From the NCBI GenBank assembly GCA_902767135.1, contig CACXGE010000134.1, positions 1 through 35,206 of the forward strand: DNA of 35,206 bases, read 5' to 3'. The notes under the pieces were generated by a model, which saw nothing but the letters and a program-made list of their open reading frames with translations, had not been told where the DNA came from and did not search any database. Shown here one piece after another: positions 23,953 through 31,157 of the stretch. Positions within the stretch are counted from its first letter, which is position 1, and the number at the start of each line of letters is the position of its first letter. The stretch is from an uncultured Lachnospiraceae bacterium. GTDB lineage: Bacteria > Bacillota > Clostridia > Lachnospirales > Lachnospiraceae. Position numbers and translations under genes: made by a program.

Positions 23953-25299
23953 CTAATCTGCCTCCGCCAGATTCTTCATCCAGCGTTTCGACTTGAACAA
24001 AATAACTTCCAGCAAAACTCTCACATATTCTTCCATAGAAAGGATAAAGTATACATAATAAATCGGTAATTTAAACACATATGCTGTAATATATCCTAAA
24101 GGTACACCAATAAGCCATGTTCCAATCATGTCAATATACATGATATATTTCGTCTGACCGCCACTTCTAAGAACACCGCCGCCTAACACCATGTTAATTA
24201 CCTTACCACATATTACAAGCGAATATGCATACAATATGTAAATAGTCACCTGCTTGGTATCATCACTTACGTTATATAATTTTACATAATATCCAGATAT
24301 TACACTGACTATAATACCAACAATTATTGCGCCGAGCACAGCAATTTTTACAAGTTTTTTTGCTTCCTGATATGCCTTATCACGCTTTCCTGCTCCCAGA
24401 GATTCACCCACAATAATTCCTGCTGCGGAAGAGATACCGGATAAAGCACCCATAGCAAGACCCTGAATAGGATATGTCAATGTCATTGCAGCACATGCTT
24501 CTGTTCCGATATGTCCATAAATCACTGCATATATATTTTCGCCAAGGCTCCACAAGAATTCACATAACAAAATAGGTGCCAAAATATATCCAATCTTTTT
24601 TACAAGACCTTTTTCAAACTTAAAGACAAATTTTAATTGAATTCCTTTTTTGTCTTCCATTCTGTTGAATAATACGACAATAATTGCAAGCTCAATGCAC
24701 CTTGCCAAAGTGGTTGCCAACGCTGTACCTTCTACACCCATCTCAGGGAAAATTCCCACTCCGTAAATTAACAGGTAATTAAGAAAGGTATTACTTACTA
24801 CAGATACACCACTGGCTATCGTTGCAAGCTTTGCCGCTTCCATATTTCTTAGCAATGCTGAGAACATCAGTGTAATCGTCTGCGGAACAAATCCTACTGC
24901 CATAATTCTAAGATACAAAGCTGCCTGTTCTATCGTTCCCGGATCTTTTGAATATAATCCCATAATCTGTCTTGGCAACGTGAAGGACAGCAGTATGAAA
25001 ATAAATGCAACTGCTAAAGAAAAATATAAATTAGAAAAGAAGCTGGTATTGATTCCTTCCTTGTTTTTACTTCCCTTATACTGCGCTATTAAAATTCCTG
25101 CCACTGTAACAATAGCACTCATGGTGACTGAGAATAATGTACTAAATTTACCAGCCAACCCTACACCTGCAATACTTTCACTTCCTAAATGTCCAATCAT
25201 AATCTGGTCTATCAAACTTAAAGCAGACTGTAAAAGACTTTGAATCGTAATAGGAATTGCCACTTTTTTTATACTTTGATAAAATTCTTTATTATCCAT
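23953..25299 (-). CDS. MATE-family exporter
   Basis: The 448-residue protein has about 12 membrane helices in two MATE repeats. Recognisable parts are LSLIDQIMIGHLGSESIAGVGLAGK at the start of the first (only its pattern is used here) and GLAMGALSGISSAAGIIVGESLGAGKRDKA, shared by MATE proteins. Members couple Na+ or H+ influx to export of organic cations, drugs or natural products. A GGAGATAGG ribosome binding site precedes the ATG, only five bases after the stop of the acyltransferase gene, so the two are tightly coupled. The context suggests export of a modified product. Confidence 0.9.
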   Translation of the reverse strand: MDNKEFYQSIKKVAIPITIQSLLQSALSLIDQIMIGHLGSESIAGVGLAGKFSTLFSVTMSAIVTVAGILIAQYKGSKNKEGINTSFFSNLYFSLAVAFIFILLSFTLPRQIMGLYSKDPGTIEQAALYLRIMAVGFVPQTITLMFSALLRNMEAAKLATIASGVSVVSNTFLNYLLIYGVGIFPEMGVEGTALATTLARCIELAIIVVLFNRMEDKKGIQLKFVFKFEKGLVKKIGYILAPILLCEFLWSLGENIYAVIYGHIGTEACAAMTLTYPIQGLAMGALSGISSAAGIIVGESLGAGKRDKAYQEAKKLVKIAVLGAIIVGIIVSVISGYYVKLYNVSDDTKQVTIYILYAYSLVICGKVINMVLGGGVLRSGGQTKYIMYIDMIGTWLIGVPLGYITAYVFKLPIYYVYFILSMEEYVRVLLEVILFKSKRWMKNLAEAD

Positions 25300-25304
25300 T
25301 TTTC

Positions 25305-26096
25305 CTATCTCCTATTTTTTTCAATCCATTGAACTGCAAAATCAACAATTTCTCTCTGACTCATGCAAGTAACCACGGCATTTCCAATAGTTTCCTTATT
25401 AACACTTACAGCAGCTTCAAAAGCTTCTCCGATTTGTTCAAAATCTTCTCCATCCACAGCGAGAGTTTCATAAGTTACCCATTCTCTTGCTCCATTCACC
25501 AGCATAGCACTGCTTTCTTTTGTATATCTCTTATTTGGATACTCTGCTCTGACATCTGCTAAATGTATCGAGGTATTTTTATCATAGCCAACCCCAATCA
25601 GAAGTACCTTTCCATCTAATGCATACAATTTTCCAATCGGTGACTCTTCGCCGAAAATGTCACATAAATCATGATTTTTTACTAAATACTCTGCATTTGC
25701 GCCCTTAGCTGTAAAGGAACGGGCTGGATGACTACTTCGCTTAGCTCCCGGCCACTTTCGAAACATTTCAGCAACTGCCCCCATGGTATTCGTAGGTGTA
25801 ATATCTTTGTCATAAGCCGGCCAATTATCTCGGATTGTCTGCCACCATTCCTTCGGCTCTTCCCAATGCACTCCTGCTTCCGGGTCCAGATTTTTCCAAC
25901 TTTGGGTCGGCATCATAATTGTCCCCTTATCAGTTATCGTTTCAAGAAGTGCCTCAATCACTATCTGTGCCCCTCCGCATACAAAGCCTAAACTGCTCAG
26001 GGAGGTATGCACGATAATGTTATCTCCTTCTTTTATCCCAAGATTCTTAAAACCCTTTTTCAAATCTTCTTTTAGAACCATTTTTCTATTTTGCAT
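25305..26096 (-). CDS. AAC(3)-family N-acetyltransferase (antibiotic acetyltransferase fold)
   Basis: This 263-residue protein matches the AAC(3)/YokD family. It begins with a regulatory helix and the IIVHTSLSSLGFVCGGAQ region, then IMMPTQSW, the FRKWPGAKRSSHPARSFTAKG segment with the conserved histidine, and GVGYDKNTSIHLAD. Family enzymes transfer acetyl or other acyl groups from CoA to amino groups, classically on aminoglycosides. Chromosomal members often have other amine substrates, including precursors of natural products. Its place between a reductase and a MATE exporter in a glucan-linked operon suggests a tailoring or self-protection step on an amino-containing sugar. That substrate is an inference, and clinical aminoglycoside resistance is not implied. 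Confidence 0.82.
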   Translation of the reverse strand: MQNRKMVLKEDLKKGFKNLGIKEGDNIIVHTSLSSLGFVCGGAQIVIEALLETITDKGTIMMPTQSWKNLDPEAGVHWEEPKEWWQTIRDNWPAYDKDITPTNTMGAVAEMFRKWPGAKRSSHPARSFTAKGANAEYLVKNHDLCDIFGEESPIGKLYALDGKVLLIGVGYDKNTSIHLADVRAEYPNKRYTKESSAMLVNGAREWVTYETLAVDGEDFEQIGEAFEAAVSVNKETIGNAVVTCMSQREIVDFAVQWIEKNRR

Positions 26097-26117
26097 ATTG
26101 ATTTTTCTCCTAATCTA

Positions 26118-26771
26118 TTACGCCTTTACATAATTACCTATTATAACGTTACCCCTAAACTCAACACCTTTTAAACCAAATTTCTTAGCAAGATTACAAT
26201 TGTCATAACCTTTTCCATCCACCAGTGATATGTTATTTTTTCCTCCGATAACAATAGGCAACCTTATGATTGTAAGCTCATTTACCATATCCTTGTCAAT
26301 TAAGTTCCAGTTTAAAGTACCTCCACCTTCTAACATAACCGTATGTATATTATACTGATTTTCCAGCTTAGAAAATGCATCTTCAAAGTCAAGTTTTTCC
26401 TTCCCTGCAAAGATAAAGTTTACATTCTGATATTTTTCATACTTCTTTACAGCCTCTTTATTGATTTCCGGAGTAATAATAATAGTAGGAACATTATCAT
26501 TTAATATGGTCGCATCTTCCGGGATTTCCAAGCTGTTACTTGGAACAATTCTGATTGGATTTTTTCCTTCTACGTAACGGCATGTCAATGAAGGATTATC
26601 GTTACGTATGGTATTCATTCCCACAAGTATGCCGTCTGCCTTACTTCGTATTTCATGAATATACTCCATATCCTCTGTGGAGAGTAAAGAGAACAAGTCT
26701 TTACTGCTTGTCCCCTCTCCAAATGTTATCTTTCCATCAATAGAAACTTCACTAACTAATTTTATTTTCAT
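26118..26771 (-). CDS. RibD C-terminal-type (DHFR-fold) reductase
   Basis: The 217-residue protein is the reductase domain alone of the RibD family, with the strand MKIKLVSEVSIDGKIT, the segment RSKADGILVGMNTIRNDNPSLT, VMLEGGGTLNWNLID and ELTIIRLPIVIGG. Such NADPH-dependent reductases reduce the ribose of a pyrimidine intermediate in riboflavin synthesis, but many stand-alone members work in secondary metabolism. There is no deaminase domain and no rib genes nearby, which argues against a plain riboflavin role. GAGGAG precedes the ATG, 16 bases after the stop of the binding-protein-like gene. Confidence 0.8.
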   Translation of the reverse strand: MKIKLVSEVSIDGKITFGEGTSSKDLFSLLSTEDMEYIHEIRSKADGILVGMNTIRNDNPSLTCRYVEGKNPIRIVPSNSLEIPEDATILNDNVPTIIITPEINKEAVKKYEKYQNVNFIFAGKEKLDFEDAFSKLENQYNIHTVMLEGGGTLNWNLIDKDMVNELTIIRLPIVIGGKNNISLVDGKGYDNCNLAKKFGLKGVEFRGNVIIGNYVKA

Positions 26772-26787
26772 TCTATTCTCCTCTTTT

Positions 26788-27846
26788 TTAATTACCTATA
26801 CTCTGCTCTATCTTTCTTATGATATTTTCTCCCTGCTGCCACATATCTTTCATACATTCTTCATTAATCAGAAAATAATTCTTCTTCATCTGTTCACAGC
26901 TGGTGATAATATTCTTATCCACATCTAGCTTATCCATCTCATCAAAAATTTCTTTATTTACAGGAATTCTTTTGTGCTCTAGCAGCCATCTTTCCTGTAC
27001 ATCTTTGCTTAACATATAATGAATGAATGTTTCAAGTTCTTTCTGCTTTGGTCCACTTAATGAATTGTTCGGGAAAGCCATTCCAACACTGGAGGAAACA
27101 CCAGACATTTCTTTATTTCCCATCTTAGGTAATGGTGCTATTCCCACATTTTCACCCATTTGCTCATTTAAGTATTCATACAGCCATTCACCATTTATCA
27201 TACAGGCAATATCACCAGCGATAAATTTATCAAGCATCGTACTGATTGCAGTATAAGACTGAAGTGCTCCCCTATTTACAAGGTCCACAATAAAATCCTG
27301 TGCTTCTTTCGTATTTTCAGCATTAATTGTTACTTCACCATTAGTAATAGGGTTTCCATATGTAGAATAAATAAAAGGGAGATACCAGTACACTACTTTT
27401 AAGTCCATGGAAAAGTTACATACATTTTCTTTTTGTAACTGTATGATTTCATCCCATGTCTCTGGCATACTGGAAAAATATTTTTTATTATAAAATATCA
27501 CTCCATGATTTCCCTGTAAGTATGGCACACCTCTTTGTACCCCTTTATATTTCATAGAATCCCAGATTTTATCTTCCATGTAATCTCGAAATTTATCAGG
27601 TACCTCCGATAAACTCGCTTCCTCCAACGATACCATATCCTGTGCAATAAAAATTACATCCGGTTTTTCCGGTTCATTTTCCAAATTCCGCAATTTTGCC
27701 AGAAAAGGAGAAATATTCATCTGCACAAATTTAAATTTCAGTTTCTCCTTCTGCTCTAATTCCCGACAAATTAATTCTATAAACTGCAGACTGCTGTCTC
27801 CTGCACCATCCATTTCATGCCAAATTACAATTTCTTTGTTTTCCAT
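26788..27846 (-). CDS. Cytosolic solute-binding-protein-like protein without signal peptide
   Basis: The 352-residue protein has the fold pattern of a family-1 sugar-binding protein: the first strand EIVIWHEMDGAGD, PDVIFIAQDMVSLEE, VPYLQGNHGVIFYNKKYF, ETWDEIIQ, CMINGEWLYEYL and IAPLPKMGN. The start is fixed: a TAG stop lies in frame two codons before the ATG, and GAGGAT lies upstream at a proper distance. Hence no signal peptide, lipobox or membrane segment exists and the protein should stay in the cytosol, unlike true transporter subunits. No permease or ATPase gene is in this operon. It may act as an intracellular glucan or oligosaccharide binding partner of the neighbouring GH13 enzyme, or as a sensor. 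Confidence 0.75.
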   Translation of the reverse strand: MENKEIVIWHEMDGAGDSSLQFIELICRELEQKEKLKFKFVQMNISPFLAKLRNLENEPEKPDVIFIAQDMVSLEEASLSEVPDKFRDYMEDKIWDSMKYKGVQRGVPYLQGNHGVIFYNKKYFSSMPETWDEIIQLQKENVCNFSMDLKVVYWYLPFIYSTYGNPITNGEVTINAENTKEAQDFIVDLVNRGALQSYTAISTMLDKFIAGDIACMINGEWLYEYLNEQMGENVGIAPLPKMGNKEMSGVSSSVGMAFPNNSLSGPKQKELETFIHYMLSKDVQERWLLEHKRIPVNKEIFDEMDKLDVDKNIITSCEQMKKNYFLINEECMKDMWQQGENIIRKIEQSIGN

Positions 27847-27874
27847 ATTCTATTTATCCTCATCCTCACACATT

Positions 27875-29773
27875 TTAACCTCTTTTTACTAAAACAACTG
27901 CTTCTGCCGGTGCAAGCTTAATGGTATTGCTGTCAACTATCACGTTTGAGTGTTCTAGTGAGCTGTTGATAACTTCTGTACACTCATCAAGATTTATAGC
28001 TTTAACATTAAACTGTGCTTCCTTTTCAAAATCCAAGTTAAAGAAAACAGTAAGTTCATCTCCATAAGAGAAACAAATACATCCGTCATCTATCTGTAAT
28101 AATTTCATATTTTCAGGTTCTACGACTTCTTTATATTTCACTCTTATATCATTTATAGCAATCACATAATCAAGCATCTGATATGCATCTTTGCTGGTCC
28201 AGTCCATAGCGATGTTATTAAAAAAGGCCTTATCAATCTTTGCGCCCCCTGTGTTATCCGCCAGTCCGCAATTCATCGGCTGCTTTTCATTTATTTCATA
28301 ACCGGACAAAATAAAATGAACTCCGTTTGGAAGGAAATTATTTACAACAGCAAGTCCTCTTGCAAGATTTACCCCACCCTCTCTTGAAACAATTCTCGGA
28401 GTATCGTGGGTTTCAGCACATGCATATGCCTGAATTTTCATATCTCCCAACTCTAATATGAACTTCTCATAGCTTTCCTTAGTGATATGCTCTACTTCTT
28501 TCCAACTGCTTCCCAACATAATATTGTAGCCGGTTTTCAAAGCATTTTTATGATTTCTATTAAACAAATCTTCACTGATGAAAATAGGATTTTCAACATA
28601 CTCTCTTACCTTATCAAAAAGCTTTTGCAATAATTCTTTTGGAAGAGTGTGTCCTATATCAAATCTGAATCCATCCAAATGAAACTCTTTTGTATAATAT
28701 TCCAACACATCCATAAATAAATCCCACAATTCCTGATTCGGAACTTTAGCAGGGAATTTATTTGCTTTTATTGTATCGAACATTACATAAGGTGGCTGAT
28801 CCTTATCCACATACTGTGCTGCTCTTTCATTATTATCTAAATACAACTTCCAGAAGGTTATATCTGTCCATATTGGCTGAACATCATTAATCCAATCAGA
28901 GTGAGCCGGCGGGGTTGTGATTCCCATTCTCTCTTCAATCAGTTCGAACAAGTCTGCACCTGTTGTATCCACTTCTTTCAGAATTCTTTCCCACTCTTCT
29001 TTGTCTAATTCATTTGGCGGCAGCACAAACTGTTTTAAGTGGTCTTTTGTACTTTGTGCACTGTACACCTGTTCCAAGTTATCCTGCGTACATTCCTGGA
29101 AAAAGTCAAGTCCCGGAATTTCCGGTGTGAGAAAATCTTTTTCATAATCTTTCTTAATCCAGTATACCCAGTCCGGATGTTCTTTGATTAAGTTACTGTC
29201 TCTCGCTGTTACTCTTGGAATAAAATCTATCACAACTCTGATACCAAGAATGTGTGAGGCCTCCACAAGTACGTGGAACTCATCATTTAATGTGAAACCT
29301 TCCAGTCCGTCTACCAACTCATCATGAAGATTCGGGTCTAATTTATAAAAATCTTTGATTGCAAAAGGGGAACCTATATCCCCTTTTTTATTTCTATTGC
29401 TATATTCTGTAATCGGAAGAAGATACAGCACATTGATATTCATCTTTTTCAGCATTGGCAGTAAAATCAGCATTCTGATTAATGTACCGTTATTTAAAGT
29501 CTGCTGATTATGAATATCCCAAGCCATCGTATATCTTGGCATGGCACAGTAAATCTGCGAATCTTTAATCTCTGTATTAATATCGCTCTTCATATCTCTG
29601 ATTTTTTGTATTACAAATCTGTAAAATTTAACCGTATCTACTTCAATCACATGTTCTGAAATTTTTGTATATTCTTCAAATCCCACATACTTATTCCATA
29701 TATCAGGTATGCACATGGTTTCCTTTCGGTCCAATTCTTTTAAATATTTTTCTAATATCCCTAATTTTTCCAT
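27875..29773 (-). CDS. Atypical cytosolic GH13-family glucan-active enzyme
   Basis: This 632-residue protein lacks a signal peptide. GH13 motifs are: nucleophile Asp372 in DGFRFDIGHTLP, general acid Glu401 in IFISEDLF and His456-Asp457 in AETHDTPRI. The first conserved region reads VVIDFIPRVTARDS, lacking the usual Asn-His pair after the aspartate, with a following EHPDWVYWIK. This arrangement, and FRFDIGHT, faintly recall GlgE-type maltosyltransferases (GH13_3), where the region is likewise altered. A large insert (about 205-335) separates the first and second regions. It may be a glucanotransferase or phosphate-dependent transferase and not a hydrolase. It is the second gene of the eight-gene operon, between the dehydrogenase and the cytosolic binding protein. 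Confidence 0.75.
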   Translation of the reverse strand: MEKLGILEKYLKELDRKETMCIPDIWNKYVGFEEYTKISEHVIEVDTVKFYRFVIQKIRDMKSDINTEIKDSQIYCAMPRYTMAWDIHNQQTLNNGTLIRMLILLPMLKKMNINVLYLLPITEYSNRNKKGDIGSPFAIKDFYKLDPNLHDELVDGLEGFTLNDEFHVLVEASHILGIRVVIDFIPRVTARDSNLIKEHPDWVYWIKKDYEKDFLTPEIPGLDFFQECTQDNLEQVYSAQSTKDHLKQFVLPPNELDKEEWERILKEVDTTGADLFELIEERMGITTPPAHSDWINDVQPIWTDITFWKLYLDNNERAAQYVDKDQPPYVMFDTIKANKFPAKVPNQELWDLFMDVLEYYTKEFHLDGFRFDIGHTLPKELLQKLFDKVREYVENPIFISEDLFNRNHKNALKTGYNIMLGSSWKEVEHITKESYEKFILELGDMKIQAYACAETHDTPRIVSREGGVNLARGLAVVNNFLPNGVHFILSGYEINEKQPMNCGLADNTGGAKIDKAFFNNIAMDWTSKDAYQMLDYVIAINDIRVKYKEVVEPENMKLLQIDDGCICFSYGDELTVFFNLDFEKEAQFNVKAINLDECTEVINSSLEHSNVIVDSNTIKLAPAEAVVLVKRG

Positions 29774-29814
29774 TACTATACTCTGCCTTTCTGCAAAAAA
29801 TATATATCTATATA

Positions 29815-30852
29815 TTAAAATTCAAATACTGCCTTCATCTGCCTAATTTCTTTTCTATCACCAGATTCCATATTATATCCCAATATGTCATTAAATGCCT
29901 GTACATAATCTGTAATTGCATATTTTCCTGTTACGATACTTGCAAGCTCCGGATATCTTCTTGCCGCCTCAATAGTATCATTAAACAACATATTGTATTC
30001 ACTTGCTCCAACCAACTTAATTCCCATGCTGATAAACTGATATGGTTTCACATTGCAGGAATACACTTTATTCATACCCATAGGTATGATTCTTCCGCTT
30101 TTTTCGCACAATGTCAATGCATTTTCCAGCTGATTTCCAACTGTGTCAATAATAACATCAAACAAACGGCCATTATTTCTCTTTCTTATTTCTTCTACGG
30201 TTAACTCATCGCTGCTTAATATCCAATCACAGAATTTAGCGCATTCTTCTCTTCTGTATTCTGAATTTTCAGTTGCCGCAACAAAACCTGCATTATTTTT
30301 AGCAATCATTTGACATAATGCACCCATAGGGCCAGAACCCATAACCAGAACTGATTCATGTTCCTTAATGTCTGCTGCTCTCAAGTTGTTTAATACACAT
30401 GCCATAGGCTCAATCAAAACTGCTGCTTCTAAAGATACTCCCTGAGGAATCTTATATATGTATCGTTTATGACATGCAAAATATTCTGCAAAAGTACCGT
30501 CTATGTTGATTCCTGCGATTTTCAACCCACCATTATATCCTGTACAAAAATTTGTAAGTCCTCTCTTACAATAATCGCAGTCACAGCAATACTGATTCGG
30601 GTCAATCAGAACCATGTCGCCGATTTTGTATTCTGTTACACCTTTTCCTTTTTCTACAATTTCTCCTACAGCTTCATGTCCCATAATAATATCCGGTACT
30701 ATGGTCTCATTTCCCTTTACCACCTGTAAATCTGTTCCACAAATACCGGTGTATTTAATCTTAATCACCACATCATTTTCAGATATTATTTTGGGCTCAG
30801 GACGCTCCTCTAAACAAAGTTCTTTTCCATTTTTCCACACTAATGCTTGCAT
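29815..30852 (-). CDS. Zinc-dependent alcohol or polyol dehydrogenase (MDR family)
   Basis: The 345-residue protein is a medium-chain dehydrogenase. The catalytic zinc ligands are Cys38 in GICGTD and His59-Glu60 in MGHEAVGE; the structural zinc site has CCDCDYCKRGLTNFC; the nucleotide fold has VMGSGPMGALC. The ATG at 30852 has GGGAGG in front; an upstream in-frame ATG would place this site inside the gene. The subfamily covers sorbitol, threonine and other polyol dehydrogenases and dehydrogenases of aminocyclitol pathways; no exact substrate is visible. It is the first gene of the operon, directly behind a strong promoter. It may oxidise a sugar or cyclitol carbon before further tailoring. 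Confidence 0.85.
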   Translation of the reverse strand: MQALVWKNGKELCLEERPEPKIISENDVVIKIKYTGICGTDLQVVKGNETIVPDIIMGHEAVGEIVEKGKGVTEYKIGDMVLIDPNQYCCDCDYCKRGLTNFCTGYNGGLKIAGINIDGTFAEYFACHKRYIYKIPQGVSLEAAVLIEPMACVLNNLRAADIKEHESVLVMGSGPMGALCQMIAKNNAGFVAATENSEYRREECAKFCDWILSSDELTVEEIRKRNNGRLFDVIIDTVGNQLENALTLCEKSGRIIPMGMNKVYSCNVKPYQFISMGIKLVGASEYNMLFNDTIEAARRYPELASIVTGKYAITDYVQAFNDILGYNMESGDRKEIRQMKAVFEF

Positions 30853-30912
30853 TTTTCTTCCTCCCAAAATATTTTCGTTATTATTTTTTAGCTCTGGTAA
30901 TCCAACTTTCTG

Positions 30913-30941
30913 ATGATAACACATTTTTCACACAAAGTCAA
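30913..30941 (-). promoter_or_regulatory. Strong promoter of the eight-gene operon
   Basis: On the minus strand TTGACT (30936-30941) and TATCAT (30913-30918) are 17 bases apart, close to the vegetative consensus. The start is near 30906, giving a leader of about 54 bases with no stable hairpin. No copy of the mal operator motif is near, so this operon is probably not under the same LacI-type control. The gene-free stretch 30942-31061 upstream is AT-rich and nothing else was recognised there. Confidence 0.7.
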
Positions 30942-31061
30942 TATTTCTGTTCTTTTTTGTAATTATTCTGTCACTTTTATCTGTTTTTTGTAATATTTTC
31001 AACAATAAATCGTAATTTTCACCAGAAAGTTCCCCAAAAAGACCTTAGTCTGCCATTGTAT

Positions 31062-31114
31062 AAAAAAAATTAAGGCTACCCACTTGCAAACAAACTTTTT
31101 GCAAGCAGATAGCC
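31062..31114 (-). terminator. Intrinsic terminator of the secreted alpha-amylase gene
   Basis: On the minus strand a long stem (GGCTA with TAGCC outside, GCTTGCAAA with TTTGCAAG inside, small internal mismatch) is followed by TTAA and eight Ts. It is a strong rho-independent terminator that closes the amylase transcript before the promoter of the next operon. Confidence 0.85.
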
Positions 31115-31157
31115 TCTTTATTACTTTTTATTATATTGTGTTTTCCATCATTCCAGC

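Noticed and set aside
25305..26096. Clinical aminoglycoside resistance gene
   Set aside because: The fold is of the AAC(3) family, but no mobile context is present and chromosomal members often have other substrates.
26118..26771. Riboflavin biosynthesis gene ribD
   Set aside because: Only the reductase domain is present, with no deaminase domain and no other rib genes or FMN riboswitch nearby.
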